A DNA stretch of 64,000 bases, from the NCBI RefSeq assembly GCF_900128495.1, contig NZ_LT635801.1:2349083-2413082 (forward strand). The letters are read 5' to 3'. Both the position numbers and the translations under genes were made by a program. The notes below the pieces were generated by a model, which made no database searches, was not told the DNA's origin, and saw only the letters and a list, made by a program, of their open reading frames with translations. Origin of the DNA: Bacteroides ilei. Lineage in GTDB: Bacteria > Bacteroidota > Bacteroidia > Bacteroidales > Bacteroidaceae. This document shows positions 55,715 through 63,972 of the stretch, piece by piece (the stretch's first letter is position 1; each line of letters begins with the position of its first letter).

Positions 55715-56359
55715 TTACAGTGACAGTACCCGGTCGTAGTCCAGACCGAGGTGCCTGCCTATCGAGGTGACTATCACTCCGGCTCCCTGCCTGCCGGCCT
55801 CTTCCTTCAGGATCTCCGACATGACACGCCCGTTGCCTTCGTCCAGGTGGCTCACCGGCTCGTCCAGGAAGATGAAGTCGAACGGCTGGCATAACGCACG
55901 GATAAACGCCACACGCTGCTGCTGCCCGAACGACATGCGCCCTGTCTTCTGGTCCCACTTGTCGGCTATTCCCAGCCGCTCGAACCATTCCTTCACCTGG
56001 CTTTTCCGGCAGTGGCCGGTCAGCTGGTTCTTCAGCTGGATGTTCTCCCACGAGGTCAGCTCCGGAAACAGGCGGAGTTCCTGGAACAGCATGCTCAGTG
56101 AACGCTTCCTGAGCTCAACCCAGCGGGCTACCGTATAGTTGCGTATGTTCTCACCGTCGAAGCTGATGATCCCCTGGTAATCTTTCCTGTACCCGTATAT
56201 ATAGCTGCAAAGAGAAGACTTGCCCGTGCCCGAAGCGGCCTCTATCAGGTAAGTCTTCCCTTTCTGGAACGCCACCTGCCTGTGCCATACATCCGAGGTG
56301 ACGCTGTCCCTTCCCGCAAATACTTCGGGAAGGGTCTGCTGTAATTCAATCGTATCCAC
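55715..56359 (-). CDS. ABC transporter ATPase, atypical switch region
   Basis: This 214-residue ATPase has Walker A ASGTGKSS (43-50), a Q-loop FQELRLFPELT, signature MSFGQQQR (in place of LSGGQ), Walker B FIFLDEP and D-loop SHLDE. After the next strand comes IVTSIGRHLGL, where the H-loop histidine usually found at this place is replaced by Ser. It pairs with the FtsX-type permease as a LolD/MacB-like transporter. The missing His and altered signature suggest unusual ATPase control rather than a dead gene, since the frame is intact. Confidence 0.87.
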   Translation of the reverse strand: MDTIELQQTLPEVFAGRDSVTSDVWHRQVAFQKGKTYLIEAASGTGKSSLCSYIYGYRKDYQGIISFDGENIRNYTVARWVELRKRSLSMLFQELRLFPELTSWENIQLKNQLTGHCRKSQVKEWFERLGIADKWDQKTGRMSFGQQQRVAFIRALCQPFDFIFLDEPVSHLDEGNGRVMSEILKEEAGRQGAGVIVTSIGRHLGLDYDRVLSL

Positions 56360-56377
56360 TGTTGTCTGCTTTATTTT

Positions 56378-57925
56378 TTAGTTGGACGGAGCGGTCAGCG
56401 AGCGGAGCACATTCCGGTTCCGGTCCTTCATCACCAGCTCTATCCGTCCTTTTTTCTCGTCAAATGTCTCGACTGTCAGGTAGTCGAATCCCCCCAGTAC
56501 GGCCATTACCGGTGCCAGCTGGCTGCTGCCTCTCATGAAGGTACCGGCTACAGCCACCGCCGGAGCGAAATTCACGCCCATGAAGAAACGCTTGCCTTTC
56601 ACCTGTCCGGCCCAGGGCGTACTTTCCAGCGTGGTCCCTTTCGGGGCTTCCAACAGCGCCACATCGTTGGTCAGGTAAAAACGGTTGTCCTTTACCCCGA
56701 ACCACAGCGAAGCCGGACCCGGACGCATGCCCAGAATCCGTCCGTCCAGCATCTGGAAACGGTAGGCGTCCTTGCCCTCGTTTCTCAGTACCATCTGTCC
56801 GCCTGTCAGCGCCAGCAAGGGTTTCAGTCCCTCGAAGGTCTGCAAGAAACCGGCGTCCGTCACATCGGCATAAGCCACGAAACCGCCCGTCAGCGGATTG
56901 GGCGAAACCACGGCCACATCGCCTTTCACGGCATTGAATATCGCCTCGAAGTCGATCGGCATCATGGAGTTCTCCAGTTCCTGACTGATGGTGGCGTTCC
57001 CGTTCAGCAGGCTGTACAGCTTGCTACCGTCCACATTGGCGCTCATCCACACCACGGTGTTCTCCGCGAAGGTAGGCAGATAGCTGCCCTTCACCGGCGA
57101 AGTAGCCTGATAAAGCTGTTTCGAAAGTTCATTGAAGGTCTTGTCAGTGCTCAGGTTCTCGATGTCGGCCACCACCTTGCCGTTCTCGAAGTTCACGGTG
57201 GCCATCATCTTCACGTCCTGAAGCTTCATGTCGGCCGAACCTCCCATGGTCAGCATGGCCGAATACTGCATCGGTAGCATGTCGAGCGAAGTCATCGCCA
57301 CGATGTCTCCCTTCGCTTCCTTCATCCGCTTGAACCCGTCGGTGCCGCAGAAGCCCTCGTTTTCTTTCTGGCGGAGTATCATGGCCGCCGTATGCTGCAT
57401 GTCGGATGCCGCCCCGCCCTTCGGGTCGGCTATGGCCAGGAAGGTATCCCCGTTATAGGCCACCAGCACCCTGCCCATCACAGTCCACGTGCAGCCTTCG
57501 CTCTCGCGGGGCTCCTCACACAACTGCTGTTTCCGCAGCTCGTCCAGCAGGTCTTCCACCTTCCCGTCGTCACGCACGGAAGCCACCAGTCCCGCCGACG
57601 TACTCTGCGACTCCACGAAGAAATAGACATTCTTGCGCAGGTCCAGTCCGCTTTCCGACGGATCCTTTACTATCTTATCTATCAGTTGTTCAGAACCTTT
57701 CATGCCGCTCTTTAAAGCATCGCTCAACCTGTTGAGGGCATCTTTCCCCTCATCGCCTCCCAGGCCGCTCTTGTCGGCCATCGAAGCCAGGTCTGCCGAA
57801 ACCACCACGGCAGCGTCCTTCGGCAACGCCTGTTCATACTCGTTACCCTTCTGGCAGGAGGTAACGAACAAGGCAGCCACCACCAGGTAGCCGCCCCATT
57901 TTGTCAGTTTATTATCCGGTCTCAT
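56378..57925 (-). CDS. DUF4836 family lipoprotein
   Basis: This 515-residue Bacteroidetes-specific protein has a lipoprotein signal (WGGYLVVAALFVTSC) and a repeating beta-rich body (QALPKDAAVVVSADLASMADKSGL is the typical opening). Function is unknown. It lies 18 bp before the ABC ATPase gene in one run with it and the FtsX-type permease, so these three probably act together at the envelope. Confidence 0.85.
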   Translation of the reverse strand: MRPDNKLTKWGGYLVVAALFVTSCQKGNEYEQALPKDAAVVVSADLASMADKSGLGGDEGKDALNRLSDALKSGMKGSEQLIDKIVKDPSESGLDLRKNVYFFVESQSTSAGLVASVRDDGKVEDLLDELRKQQLCEEPRESEGCTWTVMGRVLVAYNGDTFLAIADPKGGAASDMQHTAAMILRQKENEGFCGTDGFKRMKEAKGDIVAMTSLDMLPMQYSAMLTMGGSADMKLQDVKMMATVNFENGKVVADIENLSTDKTFNELSKQLYQATSPVKGSYLPTFAENTVVWMSANVDGSKLYSLLNGNATISQELENSMMPIDFEAIFNAVKGDVAVVSPNPLTGGFVAYADVTDAGFLQTFEGLKPLLALTGGQMVLRNEGKDAYRFQMLDGRILGMRPGPASLWFGVKDNRFYLTNDVALLEAPKGTTLESTPWAGQVKGKRFFMGVNFAPAVAVAGTFMRGSSQLAPVMAVLGGFDYLTVETFDEKKGRIELVMKDRNRNVLRSLTAPSN

Positions 57926-57937
57926 ATCTTTCTCTTA

Positions 57938-58645
57938 TCAGGAATTTAACAGATTCATAATGTGCACAGCCACCAGGGCAGCCGTTTCCGTACGCAGGCG
58001 CGACTTTCCCAGACTCACGGGGCGGAATCCCAGCGACTCGGCCTTCTCCACCTCTTCCCGGCTGAAATCCCCTTCCGGACCTATCAGCACCAGAGCGTCT
58101 TCACCGGGCACCAGCACATCCTTCAGCAAGGGCTTCTCCCCTTCGTAGCAATGGGCTATGAACTTCTGTCCCGTAAAGCCGCGCTCCATGAACCGGCCGA
58201 AATCCGTCATTTCATTCACCACAGGCTTACGTGCCTTGAGCGACTGCTTGACGGCCGACACCACAATCTTCTCGATCCGTTCGGTCTTGAGGACCTTCCG
58301 CTCCGAGAAACGGCAGTTCAGGAAACTCAGCTCGTCGAAACCTATTTCGGTAGCCTTTTCGGCAAACCATTCCGTCCGGTCCATGTTCTTGGTGGGGGCC
58401 ATCGCCAGATGCAGATGCCCCGTCCAGAACGGTTCCTGCCTGATGGTTTCCGTCACCTTCACCTGGCAGCGCTTGCCGGTAGCCGCACTGATCACCGCCT
58501 TGTAGAAACAGCCTTTCCCGTCGGTCAGCATCACCTCGTCACCCACAGTCAGACGCAGCACACGCAGACAATGCCCCGCTTCCTCTTCCGGAAGTTCGGG
58601 GTCTGTCTCTATGTCAGGAGTATAAAACACATGCATAGGCGTCAT
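57938..58645 (-). CDS. rsmE: 16S rRNA (uracil1498-N3)-methyltransferase
   Basis: RsmE is a SPOUT-fold methyltransferase modifying U1498 of 16S rRNA. The 235-residue chain has an N-terminal PUA-like domain and a knotted C-terminal domain with VLIGPEGDFSREEVEKAESLGFRPVSLGKSRLRTETAA, the family's AdoMet site. It starts inside the upstream gene by an ATGA overlap. Confidence 0.95.
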   Translation of the reverse strand: MTPMHVFYTPDIETDPELPEEEAGHCLRVLRLTVGDEVMLTDGKGCFYKAVISAATGKRCQVKVTETIRQEPFWTGHLHLAMAPTKNMDRTEWFAEKATEIGFDELSFLNCRFSERKVLKTERIEKIVVSAVKQSLKARKPVVNEMTDFGRFMERGFTGQKFIAHCYEGEKPLLKDVLVPGEDALVLIGPEGDFSREEVEKAESLGFRPVSLGKSRLRTETAALVAVHIMNLLNS

Positions 58646-59361
58646 TTTTTGAAAAGGTCCTTCAGGAAATCGTCCAGATCATCCAGATTGTCCAGATCAT
58701 CGTCCGGAAAATCCTGCCCCGGAGTGTTTCCGCCACCTGCTTCTCCAGCCTTCCGGCCTGTAACCTCATTGCCCGGAGCGTCGTCCGCATTCCCCAGACT
58801 CTCACGGTAACGTATCTCGTCACGCAGTTCCGAAGCCCTTTCATAATTCTCGCAGTCGATGGCCTGCTGCAGGGCAATCCGTAAGGTAGGAAGGTCTACC
58901 GAATTTACCGGCATCGTGAACTTGGACCCGTCTTCCGATACATTGCGGATCTTTTCGTCTTCCAGCAGATTCTCGTAAATGTAGAGCGGGAATCCGGCCC
59001 GCAGCGACAGTGCCAGTGCATCCGACGTGCGTGAGTCCACTTCATATTCCCGGCCCGTCTTGTCGGTAAAATGGATCATTGACGAATAGATCCCATCCGT
59101 CACGTCATAAATCAGCGCCTTTACAGGAGTCAGTCCAGCCTTCTTCATCATGTCCAGCATCAGGTCGTGTGTAAACGGACGCGGCGGCGTATACTGGATA
59201 CGCGCCATCTGTATCACCTGCGCTTCCATAGGCCCTATAATCACGGCCAATTTTCTTTTTCCTCCACCAACTTCTTCCAGTACCAGTGCATGTGAGGTCG
59301 AAGGTTTAAGAACAGCCGACATGTCTAAAAGTTTCAATTCTATCTCTTTCGGAATTCTCAT
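58642..59361 (-). CDS. Bifunctional nuclease family protein with UVR motif and acidic tail
   Basis: This 239-residue protein has an N-terminal BFN/DUF151 domain (about 1-140), a UvrB/UvrC-like motif (CENYERASELRDEIRYRE, about 170-187) and a low-complexity Gly/Asp tail ending DDDLDNLDDLDDFLKDLF. The family name comes from plant and bacterial proteins with reported nuclease activity, but the role here is not known. The tail is coded by short direct repeats (about 58670-58705). It overlaps rsmE by 4 bp, so the two are coupled. Confidence 0.85.
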   Translation of the reverse strand: MRIPKEIELKLLDMSAVLKPSTSHALVLEEVGGGKRKLAVIIGPMEAQVIQMARIQYTPPRPFTHDLMLDMMKKAGLTPVKALIYDVTDGIYSSMIHFTDKTGREYEVDSRTSDALALSLRAGFPLYIYENLLEDEKIRNVSEDGSKFTMPVNSVDLPTLRIALQQAIDCENYERASELRDEIRYRESLGNADDAPGNEVTGRKAGEAGGGNTPGQDFPDDDLDNLDDLDDFLKDLFKK

Positions 59362-59463
59362 AGTTCATTTATTTTATGTTTAGTCTAATCTATAAAAACA
59401 ATGACTGTTGTTTTTTATCTACTATATAAACGCAGAGTTTCCGCTTTTTTTTCATAAAAAATA

Positions 59464-60723
59464 TTATTTCTTTTCATGTTTGTATTTGAAGACCACGGCA
59501 AACACCAGCGCCACCACCAGGGCATAAGCGGAAAAGATGAACCAGGCATGGCTCCATCCGGCCACCTGCGGCTCTGTGCTTCCGAAATCCACGAAACGGT
59601 TCACGATGGCCTGGGCCGACAGGGTACCGATGGTGGCACCCAGACCGTTGGTCATGATAATGAAAAGTCCCTGCGCACTTGAACGTACCGATATGTCGGT
59701 CTCCTTGTCGACAAACAATGACCCCGACACATTGAAAAAATCGAACGCCACACCATATACCAGCATGGAGAGCACAAACATCCACACGCCGCTTCCCGGA
59801 TTGCCCAGACCGAACAGGCCGAAACGCAGCACCCACGCGAACATGGCTATCAGCATCACCTTCTTGATTCCGAAACGTCCCAGGAAAAACGGGATGAGCA
59901 GGATACAGCAGGTCTCGCTGATCTGCGACAGTGAAATCAGCAGGTTGGCGTGCTGCACGCCGAAGGTGCCGGCGTATTCCGGTATGGCCTCGAAACTGGT
60001 GATGAACGGATTGGCGAATCCGTTGGTAATCTGGAGGGAAACGCCCAGCAGCATCGAAAAGATGAAGAAGATGCACATCTTCCGCTGGCGGAAAAGCAGG
60101 AAGGCCTTCAGGCCCAGGGCTTCTACCAGCGATTTCTTTCCGCCTCCACTCTTGTTTACCGGGCACTTGGGCAACGTGTTGGCATATACGGCCAGCAGCA
60201 GCCCGATCACGGCACACACAAAGAACTGCATGTAGCTGGCCTGGAATCCCAGCAGGTCTACCAGCCACATCGAACAGATAAACCCGATGGTCCCGAATGT
60301 CCGGATGGGAGGAAAGGCCTTGATCGTATCCAGCTTGGCCTGGTCAAGTGCATTGTAGGCCACCGAGTTCGACAGCGCCAGGGTAGGCATATAGAAGGCC
60401 ACGCTCAGCGAATAGAAGGTGAACAGCACCGGGAAAGACACTGCCTCGCCCGCCGTCATGCCGTAATACCCTGCCCCCGCAATGAAGAGTGCGGCCAGCA
60501 GATGGCTCATCCCCAACAGGCGTTGGGCCGGAATCCACCGGTCGGCTATGATACCCAGAATGGCGGGCATGAAAAGTGAAACGATTCCCTGCATCGCATA
60601 GAATATGCCGATATGGCTTCCTAATCCGTTGCTTGCCAGATAGGTACCCATCGAGGTCAGGTAAGCTCCCCACACACCGAACTGCAGGAAGTTCATGATG
60701 ATCAGCCGGAATTTGATGTTCAT
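59464..60723 (-). CDS. Nucleoside permease, NupG-like MFS
   Basis: This 419-residue membrane protein has 12 predicted helices and matches the nucleoside:H+ symporter (NHS) branch of the MFS: N-terminal FLQFGVWGAYLTSMGTYL and the middle loop after helix 6. It probably imports purine and pyrimidine nucleosides. It has its own promoter (60751-60759). It shares no obvious operon with the downstream gene, because a 102-bp gap follows. Confidence 0.87.
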   Translation of the reverse strand: MNIKFRLIIMNFLQFGVWGAYLTSMGTYLASNGLGSHIGIFYAMQGIVSLFMPAILGIIADRWIPAQRLLGMSHLLAALFIAGAGYYGMTAGEAVSFPVLFTFYSLSVAFYMPTLALSNSVAYNALDQAKLDTIKAFPPIRTFGTIGFICSMWLVDLLGFQASYMQFFVCAVIGLLLAVYANTLPKCPVNKSGGGKKSLVEALGLKAFLLFRQRKMCIFFIFSMLLGVSLQITNGFANPFITSFEAIPEYAGTFGVQHANLLISLSQISETCCILLIPFFLGRFGIKKVMLIAMFAWVLRFGLFGLGNPGSGVWMFVLSMLVYGVAFDFFNVSGSLFVDKETDISVRSSAQGLFIIMTNGLGATIGTLSAQAIVNRFVDFGSTEPQVAGWSHAWFIFSAYALVVALVFAVVFKYKHEKK

Positions 60724-60750
60724 AGGTTCTTTCTGTTTGCTTTATGAAAA

Positions 60751-60759
60751 GCAAATATA
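60751..60759 (-). promoter_or_regulatory. -7 box of the nucleoside permease gene
   Basis: TATATTTGC on the minus strand; predicted start near 60748, leader about 25 nt. Confidence 0.6.
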
Positions 60760-60816
60760 GGTAAAATACTTGGAATAATCCAACAAATAAACTTCATTAT
60801 TCCCGACAAAATTGAC

Positions 60817-60825
60817 TAAGTTTGC
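60817..60825 (+). promoter_or_regulatory. -7 box of tmk
   Basis: TAAGTTTGC; predicted start near 60828, leader about 66 nt. It argues for the start at 60894, because an upstream ATG at 60838 would give an unrelated N-terminus. Confidence 0.55.
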
Positions 60826-60893
60826 AGGTGAATCGCATGATTCGGTCGGATAACGACCCACCGTTTAATTTACATTTAACAGAAAGGAACAAG

Positions 60894-61574
60894 ATGAAAG
60901 GCCGATTTTGGGTAATCGAAGGACTGGACGGATGCGGAAAATCCACCCAGCTCGAACTGCTGAAAGAGAAACTTGACCGCAAGGGTATCACACATAAGTA
61001 CATTCATTTCCCCATGCTCAACCAGGGGATATACGGCACGCTCGTGGCCGAATTCCTGAGGGGCGAATACGGACCGGTGGGAGCGGTACACCCCAAACTG
61101 GTGGCGCTGCTCTTCGCCAATGACCGCATGGAACACATCGCTACCATCAACCGGTGGCTCGATGAGGGGTATGACGTGCTGGCCGACCGCTATGTGTACT
61201 CCAACATAGCTTTCCAGTGTGCCAAACTCAAGGATGAAGAAGAGAAGAAAAGGCTCAAGGAGTGGATCCTCGATTTCGAATTCAATACCAACCGCCTGCC
61301 ACGGCCCGACCGCTGCTTCTTCCTGAACGTACCTTTCGAAGCGGTACGGAGGTCGCTCACGACCAAAAGGGAAGGCGACGACCGCAATTACCTCAACGGG
61401 AAGGAGGATATCCATGAGCAGTCGCTCGAACTCCAGCGGAACGTGTACGCGGAATACCTCAAGCTGGTGAAGGAACAGCCCGACTTCCGCTGCATCGAAT
61501 GTGCCGGCAGTGACGGAAGCTTCCTCTCCAGAGAGGCCATCCATGAACGGATTGTGGAGCAGATGGGGATGTAA
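60894..61574 (+). CDS. tmk: Thymidylate kinase-family protein
   Basis: Thymidylate kinase makes dTDP from dTMP. The 226-residue P-loop kinase has EGLDGCGKSTQ near the N-terminus and the DRY motif (LADRYVYSNIAFQCAK). A lid-like region (RSLTTKREGDDRNYLNGKEDIHE) lies further on, longer than in E. coli Tmk. The sequence differs somewhat from classic Tmk, so a paralogue role is possible. Start 60894 is chosen because the family starts right at the first beta strand (MKGRFWVIEG). Confidence 0.9.
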   Translation: MKGRFWVIEGLDGCGKSTQLELLKEKLDRKGITHKYIHFPMLNQGIYGTLVAEFLRGEYGPVGAVHPKLVALLFANDRMEHIATINRWLDEGYDVLADRYVYSNIAFQCAKLKDEEEKKRLKEWILDFEFNTNRLPRPDRCFFLNVPFEAVRRSLTTKREGDDRNYLNGKEDIHEQSLELQRNVYAEYLKLVKEQPDFRCIECAGSDGSFLSREAIHERIVEQMGM

Positions 61575-61608
61575 ACGCCGGAATGGCGGGCCCCAGGGGC
61601 CTAAAACG

Positions 61609-61673
61609 AAAAAAGGGAATCTTCCCAGATTCCCAATCTCATTAACCTTAAATCTAATACCATGAAAAACACA
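61609..61673 (-). ncRNA. Small RNA copy B (about 65 nt)
   Basis: On the minus strand a TACCTTTGC promoter box (61684-61676) is followed by the block 61672-61642, identical at 30 of 31 positions to small RNA copy A. The terminator stem is GGGAATCT (61634-61627) with AGATTCCC (61622-61615), then six T. The body contains GTATTAGATTTAAGGTTAA and continues with TGAG. It converges with tmk. Conservation of the body but not of the terminator sequence points to a functional seed rather than a simple repeat. Confidence 0.75.
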
Positions 61674-61675
61674 GT

Positions 61676-61684
61676 GCAAAGGTA
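61676..61684 (-). promoter_or_regulatory. -7 box of small RNA copy B
   Basis: TACCTTTGC on the minus strand, identical to the box of copy A. The -33 region (ATGT) is weaker than in copy A. Confidence 0.6.
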
Positions 61685-61966
61685 AGGATTTTATGTTATG
61701 TAACATGCTTCTATATAAAAAATTTGCTTGCTATTAACATTATTTAAGCATAAGGAAGCCGGATCGGATAAACGGTACGTTGCGTACCGGCTTCCGTCCG
61801 GCTTTATTGTCTGGGTACAGTCTTCATTACATTACCCCGATAACCTTTCGTTATCACCTGGTGTGTTCCGGTCCTCTTTACCGCCGCTGCCCTTGAGCAG
61901 GCAGAACAGGCATTTCAGGAGCCGGAAAAGAAAAAGTTTCCACCTTACTTTCATCCCTCACAGAGA

Positions 61967-62431
61967 TTAGTTGCCCTGTACACCGGTTTCATCCTCTCCG
62001 CTTCCGGCCGTATCCACCGTATCTTCCTCTTCGCCCGACTTGGCTGCCACACGCTGGTACGACAGGCCGCTGATGGCGGCTATCAGGTCGGCTCCCGGAC
62101 GGAAGTTGATGCGCACCTTTTCTATCTGGCTGGCGCTGTACTCGTCCTTCGTCACCGCTCCTGTCCCGCTCAGACCTATCTGGAACGAGCCCAGATCGCC
62201 CAGACGGACAATCTCGCCGTTCTGCAGCCCTTCGGTCACCACTTCACTCAGGGCTACCAGCACCGCCATGATGTCGGCGCGGGTCACTGTACACGATTTC
62301 TGGATACGTTCCGCCATCATGCGGATGCTCATCACGCCGCGGGCCTGTGCCTGTGCGTAATATTTCACTTCACCTTCAGGGTCTCTGGGGTTCTTTCTCG
62401 GTACTACCGAGTAGGTCACTGCTCTGTCCAT
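61967..62431 (-). CDS. HU-family DNA-binding protein with acidic tail
   Basis: This 154-residue protein belongs to the Bacteroidetes HU-HIG group. An N-terminal segment of about 35 residues (VTYSVVPRKNPRDPEGEVKYYAQAQA) precedes an HU-like core (about 36-125, with VRLGDLGSFQIGLSGTGA and VRINFRPG). The C-terminal tail is Glu/Asp/Ser/Gly-rich (SGEEEDTVDTAGSGEDETG). It probably shapes or packs DNA; the acidic tail may weaken DNA binding or bind proteins. It has its own promoter and a 69-nt leader. Confidence 0.87.
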   Translation of the reverse strand: MDRAVTYSVVPRKNPRDPEGEVKYYAQAQARGVMSIRMMAERIQKSCTVTRADIMAVLVALSEVVTEGLQNGEIVRLGDLGSFQIGLSGTGAVTKDEYSASQIEKVRINFRPGADLIAAISGLSYQRVAAKSGEEEDTVDTAGSGEDETGVQGN

Positions 62432-62502
62432 AATAAAACTCTACTTTTTAAACGTTAAACATCTGTCGAAGACCTGGGGGTTGCAACCTTTCATCTTACA
62501 CT

Positions 62503-62511
62503 GCAAAGGTA
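62503..62511 (-). promoter_or_regulatory. -7 box of the HU-family gene
   Basis: TACCTTTGC on the minus strand; predicted start near 62500, leader about 69 nt. Confidence 0.6.
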
Positions 62512-62583
62512 ACATCCCCCGCATGGTCCATGTAGAGTTTTGTCGGATAGGCCTGTGTTAGGTAGAAATTATTTTTCAGCCGT

Positions 62584-63972
62584 TCATTCGGCAGCCGTAA
62601 ATTTCCACCAGTCCAGCATGAACAGGTTACGCTGCTGCTTCTTGCAGCCGTGGAACACCAGGTACAGGTCGTGCACTCCCTTCACCGGCTGTACGTCGGT
62701 CTTGAAGGTCTTGAGCTGGGTCTTGGTGTTCGCAATCTGTACGGTACCTATCTTTGTTCCGTCTTCCGCGTCCAGCACGATGTCTATTGATCCTCCGTAC
62801 AGATGGCACGAAGCCGAAATCTCGAAGCTTCCGGCACCGTTGCCGAAGTCCACGCCTTTCACCAGGATGTATTCGCCGTCGTCAACACCGGTCACCAGCT
62901 GGTTCCAGCGGTCGCGTGCCCATTCGTTCTTCGGGGTGGTCTTGAGTCCGTATCCCCACGCCATGGTCTCGGCTTCCACCTGGCGGTACGGATTGAAATT
63001 CTCTATCTGGTTCAGCGTACAGTCATGGAAGTACGGAAGTTCCTGGATGGTTCCGTCGGGGTTGTAGGTCATCTCGGCGGCCGATACGGAACGGCGTTCG
63101 GCATGGCGGCTGGTCTCCAGGCGGAAAATGTCGTAGTTCAGGCCGAAGCAGTACGACTTGCCCTTGTAGTCGATGATGCCCGGGTGGTTACCGCGGGTAC
63201 GCACCGTATGGTCCATGATGTGTCCCTTGTATTCCCACGGTCCCAGCGGCTTGTCGCTCATGGCGTAGCCGATGCCTTCCGGACAACAGGTCGAAGCGAA
63301 GGCCAGGTAATAATGTCCGTTGCGCTTGTAGAACCACGGCCCTTCCTGGTAGTCTTCTATGTGGGGCATCTTCATGATCTCGCCCGAATAGGATATCATG
63401 TCTTTATTCAGCTTCACGCAGTAGATGTTCGGGTTTCCCCAGTACATGTAGGCCTGGCCGTCATCGTCTATGAATACGGTCGGGTCGATGTCGTCCCAGT
63501 GTTCCTTCTGCCATACCAGCGGCTTGCCCAGCGGGTCCTTGAACGGACCGTAAGGCGAGTCGGCCACCAGCACTCCTATTCCGTGGCCGTGTATCGGGCA
63601 GTACATGTACCACTTGCCGTCACGTTCCACCACGCACTCGGCCCATGCGCCGTTGTCGCCCTTGTACCATTCGAAATCTTTCAGTGAGGCCACCGCACCG
63701 CGGTCCTGCCAGTTCACCATGTCGGTCGAGGTATACAGCAGCCAGTCGCGCATCTTGAATCCTTCGGCATCGTCCTCGTCGTGGGTGGTATACAGATATA
63801 CGGTATCGTTATATACCATCGGAGCCGGGTCGGCCGTGTATTTGGTCTGTATGATAGGCATGTTCAGTTTCACGTCGTCGGCGGTATTCTGTCCGAAAGC
63901 CGCACCTGGAACCAGAATGGCCAGTGCCATGGAGGCGGCGCAGGTTCCGATTGTCTTTTTCAGGTTTTCCAT
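62584..63972 (-). CDS. Secreted GH43 glycosidase with CBM6 domain
   Basis: This 462-residue enzyme probably removes arabinose or xylose from hemicellulose. It has a signal peptide (about 1-28, ending GAAFGQ) and a five-bladed GH43 domain (about 30-315) with the expected acidic triad: D48 in ADPAP, D163 in DIDPTVFIDDDG and E210 in YQEGPWF. A C-terminal beta-sandwich resembling CBM6 (about 330-460; QVEAETMAWGYG, VDFGNGAGSFEISAS) should bind the glycan. There is no SusC/SusD pair in the window. The start lies 28 bp from the window end, so its promoter is mostly outside. Confidence 0.92.
   Translation of the reverse strand: MENLKKTIGTCAASMALAILVPGAAFGQNTADDVKLNMPIIQTKYTADPAPMVYNDTVYLYTTHDEDDAEGFKMRDWLLYTSTDMVNWQDRGAVASLKDFEWYKGDNGAWAECVVERDGKWYMYCPIHGHGIGVLVADSPYGPFKDPLGKPLVWQKEHWDDIDPTVFIDDDGQAYMYWGNPNIYCVKLNKDMISYSGEIMKMPHIEDYQEGPWFYKRNGHYYLAFASTCCPEGIGYAMSDKPLGPWEYKGHIMDHTVRTRGNHPGIIDYKGKSYCFGLNYDIFRLETSRHAERRSVSAAEMTYNPDGTIQELPYFHDCTLNQIENFNPYRQVEAETMAWGYGLKTTPKNEWARDRWNQLVTGVDDGEYILVKGVDFGNGAGSFEISASCHLYGGSIDIVLDAEDGTKIGTVQIANTKTQLKTFKTDVQPVKGVHDLYLVFHGCKKQQRNLFMLDWWKFTAAE

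Larger units (their letters stand above)
61575..61966. other. Intergenic region holding small RNA copy B
   Basis: These 392 bases carry small RNA copy B (61609-61673 minus) with its promoter and terminator. They also hold a structured stretch at 61754-61805 with competing stems: GGAAGCC/GGCTTCC, AAGCCGGA/TCCGGCTT and a CGGTACG/CGTACCG hairpin. The 80-codon open frame at 61728 has no recognisable protein signature and is not called. Confidence 0.65.

Noticed and set aside
61728..61970. 80-codon open frame in the intergenic region after tmk
   Set aside because: It runs through an RNA-like inverted repeat, has no start context and no protein-like pattern.
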